Assembly: GCA_030836705.1 (NCBI GenBank)
Contig: JAUPLZ010000094.1
Coordinates: forward strand, 1-7,220
DNA length: 7,220 nucleotides
From: Campylobacterota bacterium
GTDB lineage: Bacteria; Campylobacterota; Campylobacteria; Campylobacterales; SZUA-545
Reading direction: 5' to 3'
The notes beneath the pieces are model-generated. The model was not told the DNA's origin, ran no database searches, and saw only the letters and a program-made list of their open reading frames with translations. Below, piece after piece: positions 1 through 5,302 of this stretch. Both the position numbers and the translations under genes were made by a program. Positions within the stretch are counted from its first letter, which is position 1, and every line of letters begins with the position of its first letter.

Positions 1-1135
1 CTTTTTTAACACCGTATTTTATGGATATATCTATAACATTTTTACTACCTATGACATTGTTTAAAACTGCTTCATCTATGTTTGCTTCCACTAAAGGAAC
101 ATGTTTATATGCTGCTGCATGAATAACTATCTCTGGTTTATGTATCTCAAAAGTTTTATCTAAAAGTTCTTTATTTACTACTGACTGCATCACAAGAGTC
201 AGTCTAAAATTAGAAAGTTCTTCGGCAATAGCATAGAGATTAAACTCACTGTGATCAAGCAAAATCAACTCCTTTGCTCCAAATGCAACACATTGTCTAG
301 CTATCTCACTTCCTATACTTCCACCAGCGCCTGTAATAAGCACTTTTTTTCCATTTATAAAGTTTTTAATAACTGCTGTATCTAAATCTTTTGGATGTCG
401 TGCAAGCAGGTCTTCTACACTTATATCTTTTAATTGAGCAGAAAACTCTTTGCTTTTTAGTATCTCATCAAACGAAGGAAGAACCTTTATGGTTTTGAAA
501 TATGCACTTAGTCTCTCATATATTTCCCTTGCTCTCTCTTTGGATGCTGAGGGCATTGCGATTACCAATAAATCTAATTTGCCATTTTTTGATATTTGCT
601 CTTTTAGTTCTTCTTTTGAGAGGATTCTAATCCCGTCTATGGATCTTTTTTGAAGTATGATATCGTCATCTACAAAGTATTTTACTTTGTACTCACTGTT
701 TGCAAACTCCTCTTCAAGCTTGATTCCTGCTTTTCCTGCACCATATATAACTGCCGATTTTGTTTTTGTTGTTGTGTTTTTGTTGATAAAGTAGTAGTAA
801 ACATACATCAAGAAGTTGATACTAAAGAGATATAAAAAAAGTTCGCTTGCCAAGAGCGAGAAACGCACTTTTGCATAAAAGAAAGGAGTATAAACTAAAA
901 ATGCAGCTATATATACAACACTTTTTAGCAAAAATGTTCTTTGAGTGGCCTTTGACCAGCTTAAACTATAATCTTTGAAAATAAGCAAAGATGCAAAAAT
1001 CCGCACCGTAATTACAACTGCAACTACCTGCCACTCCATAGGTTGATGAAATATAAAAAAAGTCCACCAAAAAGTTAGAATTGAAAGAAAGATAATTACT
1101 AAAAAATTTAAGATTCTCTTATCTATATAAAACAT
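1..1135 (-). CDS. wbpM: Membrane-bound UDP-GlcNAc 4,6-dehydratase, WbpM/PglF/CapD family (partial, C-terminus outside window)
   Basis: The frame is open from an ATG at 1135 to the left edge, giving 378 complete codons of a family usually about 590-640 residues long. Residues about 8-120 hold four hydrophobic segments. A first Rossmann motif (YGAGKAG, 131-137) is followed by a second, catalytic-domain one (TGAGGSIGSE, 268-277), then HAAAYKHVPLVE (339-350) and NNVIGSKN (359-366), which are typical of WbpM/PglF/FlaA1 enzymes. Family members convert UDP-GlcNAc to a UDP-4-keto-6-deoxy-HexNAc at the inner membrane. The active-site SMK/SYK region lies beyond the window and cannot be checked. An in-frame TAA two codons upstream fixes this ATG as the first possible start. 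The Shine-Dalgarno is weak (GGA at 1145-1143, 7-base spacer). It follows the WbpL-like transferase gene, a pairing well known in O-antigen loci. The family is secure; the exact product (QuiNAc, FucNAc or bacillosamine precursor) is not. Confidence 0.93.
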   Translation of the reverse strand, partial: MFYIDKRILNFLVIIFLSILTFWWTFFIFHQPMEWQVVAVVITVRIFASLLIFKDYSLSWSKATQRTFLLKSVVYIAAFLVYTPFFYAKVRFSLLASELFLYLFSINFLMYVYYYFINKNTTTKTKSAVIYGAGKAGIKLEEEFANSEYKVKYFVDDDIILQKRSIDGIRILSKEELKEQISKNGKLDLLVIAMPSASKERAREIYERLSAYFKTIKVLPSFDEILKSKEFSAQLKDISVEDLLARHPKDLDTAVIKNFINGKKVLITGAGGSIGSEIARQCVAFGAKELILLDHSEFNLYAIAEELSNFRLTLVMQSVVNKELLDKTFEIHKPEIVIHAAAYKHVPLVEANIDEAVLNNVIGSKNVIDISIKYGVKK

Positions 1136-1138
1136 TTT

Positions 1139-1204
1139 TTAATCCAATTTTGATGTATTTGCATTTTTCGTCATATTTTTTAGCATTTTACCAACTTTTT
1201 TCAT
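1139..1204 (-). CDS. Possible 21-residue basic peptide ORF between wbpL-like and wbpM-like genes
   Basis: An ATG at 1204 lies two bases after the stop of the upstream transferase gene. The frame runs 21 codons to a TAA at 1141-1139, ending three bases before the dehydratase ATG. The peptide begins MKKVGKMLKN and has six lysines and one acidic residue; there is no signal peptide or recognisable domain. A GAG five bases upstream of the ATG could act as a weak ribosome site. It fills the intergenic gap almost exactly, so translating it would carry ribosomes to the weakly led dehydratase start. It could equally be a chance ORF in AT-rich spacer. No function is assigned. Confidence 0.3.
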   Translation of the reverse strand: MKKVGKMLKNMTKNANTSKLD

Positions 1205-1206
1205 CT

Positions 1207-2169
1207 TTACTCAAACTTTTTCTTCATATCTACAAATTTTACAGCACCGTAAAGCAATAGTAAGCTAAGCATAAAACTTACAGTAATATTTGGTATAAAA
1301 TATACCAGTAAAAATATCACTACATTTAGTCCAAGCGCATAAAGAGTAACTCTGCTATGGCTCCATCCGGCTTGAGTGAGTCTCTGATAGGCGTGTTTCC
1401 TGTGTGCAAGGCTAAGTTTTTCACCATTTAGTTTTCTCCGAACTAGCGTCAATGTAGCATCAAACCAAAAAACGCCATACAGCGTTATCCATATCCAAAG
1501 GTTTGAAGCTTCTATATTTGCATAGTAGATAGTGATGATGGCTATGGTATATCCAAGAAGCGTACTCCCCACATCTCCCATAAATATCTTTGCTTTGTGC
1601 CAGTTCCAGTATAAAAAACCTAAAACAGATACACCAAGCACCGCAAAATGCATTCCGCCAAAAAGAACAAGTCCAACCACACTCAAAAATAGAAATTTCA
1701 TAGCCAGATAGCCATCTATACCATCTATAAAGTTAGTAAGATTTATATACCACAGTATCAAAAGCATCGCAAAAATAGAGGTAATGACAGGATTTGATAT
1801 ATCAAAAAGCCCAAAAGTTAGTATATCTAGCCCACCTATGATAGCAAGCCCTGCAGCTCCGACCAAAGCAAAGACTATCATTCTGGTTTTTGGTTTAAGC
1901 TCCACTATATCGTCTATCAGACCAACAGCAGATATTACAATGCCAATGATGAGCGCATAAAAAAGAGTTGGTTCGATTTGATTATGAAAAAAGAGGTAAA
2001 AAAGTCCCACAAACCAAGCAACAGACACAGCTATCCCACCGCCATGGGGAGTAGGAACGGTATGAGAGCTTCTCTCGTTTACCTCTGCTATAAGCGATTT
2101 TTTAATAGCATAGTTTTTTATGAGGTATGTAAGGGTAAATGAGAGTAAAAATAAAATTATATAGAACAT
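1207..2169 (-). CDS. wbpL: Polyprenyl-phosphate glycosyl-1-phosphate transferase, WbpL/WecA type (MraY superfamily)
   Basis: This polytopic inner-membrane protein (320 residues from the ATG at 2169) should transfer a HexNAc-1-phosphate from a UDP-sugar to undecaprenyl phosphate, the first step of lipid-linked glycan assembly. Numbered from that ATG, it has ERSSH (32-36) and the PHGGG loop, the Mg-binding LIDD (84-87), NLTNFIDGIDG (143-153), IFMGDVGST (195-203) and the cytosolic HRKHAYQR loop (256-263). The last resembles the HRxHAYQ form of WbpL rather than the histidine-rich loop of MraY, which is why I favour WbpL; known WbpL substrates are FucNAc and QuiNAc. About ten hydrophobic segments are visible and the length is normal. 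The ATG shares one base with the yoeB stop (TGATG); a TTG one codon earlier is an alternative. Only a distant AGG precedes the start, so translation is probably coupled to the toxin gene. Confidence 0.93.
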   Translation of the reverse strand: MFYIILFLLSFTLTYLIKNYAIKKSLIAEVNERSSHTVPTPHGGGIAVSVAWFVGLFYLFFHNQIEPTLFYALIIGIVISAVGLIDDIVELKPKTRMIVFALVGAAGLAIIGGLDILTFGLFDISNPVITSIFAMLLILWYINLTNFIDGIDGYLAMKFLFLSVVGLVLFGGMHFAVLGVSVLGFLYWNWHKAKIFMGDVGSTLLGYTIAIITIYYANIEASNLWIWITLYGVFWFDATLTLVRRKLNGEKLSLAHRKHAYQRLTQAGWSHSRVTLYALGLNVVIFLLVYFIPNITVSFMLSLLLLYGAVKFVDMKKKFE

Positions 2170-2423
2170 CAATAATGAAACCTACAAGTTACTATTGACA
2201 ATTCACTCTCATTAACTTGATAAACCAATCTGTGTTCATCTGTAATTCTTCTAGACCAAAATCCACTTAATTCATGTTTCAATGGTTCTGGTTTACCAAT
2301 TCCTTCAAATGGATCTCTTTGTATATCTTTTATAAGTTGATTTATTTTCTTTAAAATTTGTTTATCATTTTGCTGCCAATAAAGATAGTCATCCCAAGCT
2401 TTATCAGAAAACATCAATCGCAT
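2169..2423 (-). CDS. yoeB: YoeB-family mRNA endoribonuclease toxin (RelE superfamily)
   Basis: This 84-residue protein is the same length as E. coli YoeB and retains its main catalytic positions: E46, R65, H83 and the C-terminal Y84, plus E63. Highly typical blocks are WDDYLYWQ (10-17), PFEGIGKPEPLKH (38-50), LSGFWSRRITDEHRLVY (52-68) and the C-terminal RFHY. YoeB binds the 70S ribosome and cuts mRNA in the A site; partner YefM neutralises it. The MRLMFS start aligns with the known N-terminus of E. coli YoeB, which favours the ATG at 2423 over the one at 2414. It overlaps the antitoxin gene by 10 bases, as expected of a coupled pair, and its TGA overlaps the next gene's start. No catalytic residue is missing, so the toxin looks active. 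The unusual feature is the location inside a glycan operon. Confidence 0.97.
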   Translation of the reverse strand: MRLMFSDKAWDDYLYWQQNDKQILKKINQLIKDIQRDPFEGIGKPEPLKHELSGFWSRRITDEHRLVYQVNESELSIVTCRFHY

Positions 2424-2671
2424 TCTATAAGTTCTCTTTCAATAACTTTACCTTTTCGAAGCTGCTCAATCGACTCTCTTATATGCTTTGCATTGTTTGG
2501 ATTACTTAAAAGATAGCTTGTCTCTTTCATGGAATTATACTCATCCATAGAGATCAATACAATATTTTCTCGACCTTTTCTATGTATGATTACTTCCTCA
2601 TGGTCTCTATAAACACTATCAAAAACAGCTTTTAGGTTATTTCTAGCTTCTGTCATGCTTACTACTTGCAT
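2414..2671 (-). CDS. yefM: YefM-family antitoxin (Phd/YefM)
   Basis: This 85-residue antitoxin precedes its toxin, the normal order. The N-terminal DNA-binding and dimerisation half shows SMTEARNNL (5-13) and VIIHRKGRENIVLISMDEYNSM (27-48). R10 and R31 correspond to residues known to matter for operator binding in E. coli YefM. The region ETSYLLSNPNNAKHIRESI (50-68) matches the toxin-wrapping segment of the family, followed by a basic, likely flexible tail. YefM represses its own promoter, more tightly with YoeB as co-repressor, and is degraded by Lon/Clp-type proteases under stress. The ATG at 2671 is preceded by AAGGA at a 6-base spacing, the best ribosome site in this half of the window, and by a recognisable promoter and operator in the 47-base gap after the epimerase gene. 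Confidence 0.96.
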   Translation of the reverse strand: MQVVSMTEARNNLKAVFDSVYRDHEEVIIHRKGRENIVLISMDEYNSMKETSYLLSNPNNAKHIRESIEQLRKGKVIERELIECD

Positions 2672-2677
2672 ATTTAT

Positions 2678-2682
2678 TCCTT
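2678..2682 (-). promoter_or_regulatory. Ribosome binding site of yefM
   Basis: AAGGA on the minus strand with a 6-base spacer to the ATG at 2671. It selects the first methionine over the in-frame ATG at codon 6. Confidence 0.8.
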
Positions 2683-2691
2683 ACAGTTTTT

Positions 2692-2711
2692 TGTACATTA
2701 TAGCATACAAA
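2692..2711 (-). promoter_or_regulatory. Putative YefM-YoeB operator
   Basis: A perfect TGTACA palindrome (2697-2692) matches the core motif of the characterised E. coli yefM-yoeB operator. A second, imperfect copy, TGTATG (2709-2704), lies 12 bp away centre to centre, which agrees with the paired-palindrome layout as I recall it for E. coli. The sites also sit within a larger inverted repeat, TTTGTA (2711-2706) and TACAAA (2695-2690). Both flank the -10 box, so binding would block RNA polymerase. The sequence is observed; the regulatory role is inferred by homology. Confidence 0.7.
2697..2705 (-). promoter_or_regulatory. Extended -10 promoter for yefM-yoeB and possibly downstream genes
   Basis: The minus strand reads TGC-TATAAT, a consensus -10 hexamer (2702-2697) with the TGn extension. 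No good TTGACA -35 box lies at 16-18 bases, as is common for sigma-70 promoters in Campylobacterota. The predicted start of transcription is near 2690, just upstream of the yefM ribosome site. It lies in the only longer gap within the 5' part of the operon, immediately after the epimerase stop. Confidence 0.72.
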
Positions 2712-2718
2712 TTCAAAA

Positions 2719-3588
2719 TCATTCTTGCATCATCAGCCTAATCCCTTCTTCCACACTATAAGGATTCTTTAGATTTAACTTTTCTTTTGTGAGAGTATTA
2801 TCAACTTCCAAACTTCCATAAAGTCTTTTGTGAAATGATGGCTTGAGCATCTTCAATAGTGTTTCAAAAAATGGTATTTTTATGAGATATATTTTTTTAT
2901 CTAAGTTTTTTGCTATGAGTTCTATAAGTTTAGTGGTACTAAGAGGTTCATCATCACTTGCCAAAAAAATATTACATTCCGTCATTCCGTGCTTGACACG
3001 GAATCTAATTACCTCATCGACCAAATGGCAAAGGTTGCCGATGTAAACCATACTTCTTCTGTTTTCTATCTTACCAAAAGGCAGTATCGATATTTTATCT
3101 ACTAGTTTGACCAAAGATTTAATATTTGCTTTTACTCCATATCCGTAGATAATCGGGGTTCTTATGATACTTATTTTAAAGTTCTCATCTTCAAGTCTAG
3201 CAAGTTCTAACTCTGCTTTTAATTTACTCTTCCCATATTCATCTTCTGGGTGACACTCACTGTTTTCACTGTATTTTGCGTCAGTCTCTTCGCCATAAAC
3301 TTTAACCGTGCTCATAAAGACAAACTGCCCTACACCACTCTCTTTAGCTTTTTTCGCTAACTCTAAAGTTTGAGTTACATTTACCCTTTCATACTCGTAC
3401 GCACTCGCTCCGCCCATTTGATGAACCAATGCAGATAGATGAAAAACTGCATCTATACTACTGCAATCCAAACTATTAAGATCGTTTTTTAAAAAACTAA
3501 ACGATTTTATCTCATACTTCTCTTTATATTTATTTATAAAATAGCTTCCTACAAAACCGCTTGAACCAGTGATTAGAAGTTTTTTCAT
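2719..3588 (-). CDS. NAD-dependent nucleotide-sugar epimerase/4-reductase, WbpV-like extended SDR
   Basis: A 289-residue SDR with the nucleotide-binding TGSSGFVGS (7-15), HLSALVHQMGG (50-60), catalytic ST (93-94) in FMSTVKVYG, Y118xxxK122 in EYGKSK, RTPIIYGYG (143-151) and RRSMVYIGNL (177-186). The ALVHQM and RRSMVYI blocks resemble the WbpV/GalE-like group that acts on UDP-4-keto-6-deoxy-HexNAc or UDP-HexNAc. With the WbpM-like dehydratase and WbpL-like transferase downstream, a UDP-QuiNAc 4-reductase role is plausible; a C4 epimerase making UDP-FucNAc is the main alternative. Its ATG overlaps the GT2 stop by four bases (ATGA). Residues 195-203 are encoded by a short palindromic repeat, giving an RVKHGMTEC segment that looks foreign to the fold. 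The frame is intact and the length is slightly short of, but compatible with, the family. Confidence 0.88.
   Translation of the reverse strand: MKKLLITGSSGFVGSYFINKYKEKYEIKSFSFLKNDLNSLDCSSIDAVFHLSALVHQMGGASAYEYERVNVTQTLELAKKAKESGVGQFVFMSTVKVYGEETDAKYSENSECHPEDEYGKSKLKAELELARLEDENFKISIIRTPIIYGYGVKANIKSLVKLVDKISILPFGKIENRRSMVYIGNLCHLVDEVIRFRVKHGMTECNIFLASDDEPLSTTKLIELIAKNLDKKIYLIKIPFFETLLKMLKPSFHKRLYGSLEVDNTLTKEKLNLKNPYSVEEGIRLMMQE
2981..3005. repeat. Short palindromic repeat element inside the epimerase gene
   Basis: Perfect 8-bp arms ATTCCGTG (2984-2991) and CACGGAAT (2997-3004) flank a CTTGA loop. With the outer GTC and C they form a 25-bp unit resembling the dispersed extragenic palindromes found across many proteobacterial genomes. 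Such elements are often mistranslated as VIPCLTRN on one strand and RVKHGMTE on the other, and both peptides are encoded here. A partial second copy of the end (ATTCCGTC, 2976-2983) abuts it. It is read in frame as epimerase residues about 195-203. Only one copy lies in the window. Confidence 0.72.
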
Positions 3589-4334
3589 TTTTTAAATAAC
3601 CCGAGTATTTTTTTTGGATATTTACTTAAAATCATTAGCCAATTTGTATATATATTATTTTCTCTACAAGCTCTTATGATTTCTTTGTTAAGTATGTAGT
3701 TACTTTTAATTCCGCTTGTGCTAGCTCCACCCATTCGCATCTTTACTATTGGCTCTTTTATGTAGCTATAACTAATTTTATGTTTAGCAAAAAATCTAGT
3801 TAACAGCTCATAATCAGCTGCTATCTTATAATCTGTTTTAAATACACCATATTTTTCATAAACTTCTCTTTTTACAAAAAATGTAGGATGAGCAGGCATC
3901 CAACCATATGCAAATTTATCTGGGCTAAAATGACTACTATCGTAGTATCTTACTACATTATCAAGATTCTCAGGCTTCACAAACACAAGATCTGCAAATA
4001 CACTATCGACTTGTTTATCTTCAAACTCTTTGACAATCTTTTCTATTACATACTCATCTATATAAAAGTCATCACTGTTGAGTATCCCCACGACATCCCC
4101 GGTAGCTAGTGCAATGCCTTTATTCATAGCATCATAAAGCCCACGGTCTGGCTCACTGACAAACTTGCTTATCTTATCCCCATAGCTTTGCACTACCTCT
4201 ACAGTTCCATCAGTACTAGCACCATCAACTATGATATATTCTATATTTTTATAAGTCTGCCCTAACACCGAGTCTATAGCATCTTTTATGGTCTCTTTAT
4301 TGTTCCAGACTACGGTTATGATTGATATTTTCAT
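3585..4334 (-). CDS. Family 2 glycosyltransferase (WcaA/RfaG-neighbour type, GT-A fold)
   Basis: This 249-residue GT-A enzyme should add one sugar from a nucleotide donor to the lipid-linked glycan on the cytoplasmic face. The N-terminus reads ISIITVVWNNKETI (3-16), followed by the donor-binding VDGASTDGT (36-44), EPDRGLYDAMNKGI (61-74) and the metal-binding NSDDF (86-90, the DXD equivalent). Later AHPTFFVKREVY (148-159) and AADYELLTR (172-180) match the acceptor/catalytic region, with D174 a candidate general base. There is no membrane segment. The length is normal for small O-antigen GT2 enzymes. It overlaps gmd upstream and the epimerase downstream by four bases each, so it sits in a translationally coupled run. 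Base composition changes sharply inside and at the start of the gene. Donor and acceptor cannot be told from sequence. Confidence 0.93.
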   Translation of the reverse strand: MKISIITVVWNNKETIKDAIDSVLGQTYKNIEYIIVDGASTDGTVEVVQSYGDKISKFVSEPDRGLYDAMNKGIALATGDVVGILNSDDFYIDEYVIEKIVKEFEDKQVDSVFADLVFVKPENLDNVVRYYDSSHFSPDKFAYGWMPAHPTFFVKREVYEKYGVFKTDYKIAADYELLTRFFAKHKISYSYIKEPIVKMRMGGASTSGIKSNYILNKEIIRACRENNIYTNWLMILSKYPKKILGLFKK

Positions 4335-5302
4335 AATATCTTTGTCCTTTTAAATTCACTATCAATCATCTCTTTTATAATTTCTTCCAAACTTTTAGTA
4401 TTCTTCCATCCAATCATTTCTTTTATTTTATTAGGATTTCCACATAGTGGGTTTTTTTCACTTGCTCTATAAAATTTTGGATCAACTTTTACATAATCTT
4501 TATAATCCAAATCCAAATAAGAAAAGGCAATATCTAAAAACTCTCTAACTGTATGTAGTTTCCCTGTAGCTATTATAAAATCATCAGCTTTTTTTTGTTG
4601 CAAAATCATCCACATAGCATTTACATAATCAGGAGCATAACCCCAATCTCTTTTTGCATCAAGATTTCCAAGATAAAGTTCTTTTTGTAAACCCATTTTA
4701 ATTCTTACAGCAGAAGAAATAATCTTTTTAGTAACAAATTGACTACCTCTCCTTGGGCTTTCATGATTGTACATTATTCCAGTACAAGCAAATATTCCCT
4801 CTTTTTCTCTGTAGTTTTTGAGCAAATAGTGGCTAGATACTTTTGAGATACCATAGATACTTTTTGGATTAAAAGGTGTACCTTCATTTTGTGGGGTTTC
4901 TATTGGTTCTCCAAACATCTCACTACTACCTGCAAAGTAAAATTTACAATCTTTTTTTACTTCTCGAATAGTAGAAAGCAAGTAATGGGTTGAATTAAAG
5001 TTATTATTCATAGTTTGAAACTCATCGTTAAAAGAGTAGTTCACAAAACTAGAAGCTGAAAGATGATAGCACTCATCAGGTAAAACCTTTGAGAATATTT
5101 TATAAATAGTTAAATGGTCATTTAAACTACCCTCATGTAAATGCAATTGATCTTTAATATGCTTTATATTATCCAATTTTTCAATATCTTCAAAAGACTC
5201 TCTTCTTACTAGTCCATGTACTTCATAACCTTTTGAAAGCAACAACTCAGCAAGATAGCTACCATCTTGACCTGTTATACCTGTGATTATCGCTTTTTTC
5301 AT
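4331..5302 (-). CDS. gmd: GDP-mannose 4,6-dehydratase family protein (short variant)
   Basis: Family members convert GDP-D-mannose to GDP-4-keto-6-deoxymannose, precursor of GDP-fucose, rhamnose, perosamine or colitose. Seen here are TGITGQDGSYLAELL (7-21), AGSSEMFG (124-131) with the S/E catalytic pair, Y150xxxK154 in YGISK, NHESPRRGSQFVTKK (179-193), LGNLDAKRDWGYAPDYV (211-227) and ATGKLHTVREF (246-256). At 323 residues it is shorter than typical GMD (about 345-375). The NADP/tetramer loop that usually reads RRSSSFNTxRI is instead VRRESFEDIEKLD (32-44), and the C-terminal domain is also trimmed. It may therefore be a divergent subfamily; a GDP-heptose 4,6-dehydratase of DmhA/WcbK type is an alternative. 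No partner reductase or aminotransferase for its product is certain in the window. ATGA overlaps link it to the genes on both sides. Confidence 0.88.
   Translation of the reverse strand: MKKAIITGITGQDGSYLAELLLSKGYEVHGLVRRESFEDIEKLDNIKHIKDQLHLHEGSLNDHLTIYKIFSKVLPDECYHLSASSFVNYSFNDEFQTMNNNFNSTHYLLSTIREVKKDCKFYFAGSSEMFGEPIETPQNEGTPFNPKSIYGISKVSSHYLLKNYREKEGIFACTGIMYNHESPRRGSQFVTKKIISSAVRIKMGLQKELYLGNLDAKRDWGYAPDYVNAMWMILQQKKADDFIIATGKLHTVREFLDIAFSYLDLDYKDYVKVDPKFYRASEKNPLCGNPNKIKEMIGWKNTKSLEEIIKEMIDSEFKRTKIL

Noticed and set aside
450..835. Two plus-strand ORFs (450-653 and 650-835)
   Set aside because: Antisense to the WbpM-like coding region, with low-complexity Ser/Leu/Cys/Phe-rich products and no motif.
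2843..3046. Plus-strand 67-codon ORF containing VIPCLTRN
   Set aside because: It is antisense to the epimerase; the peptide is the usual artefact of translating the palindromic repeat.
3608..3615. Eight-base T tract in GT2 and a similar one in gmd (about 4589-4596) as phase-variation switches
   Set aside because: A/T tracts of this length are common in AT-rich DNA and encode lysine pairs here; known Campylobacterota contingency tracts are mostly longer G/C runs, and both frames are intact.
3888..4109. Plus-strand 73-codon ORF
   Set aside because: Antisense shadow of the GT2 gene with no domain or ribosome site.
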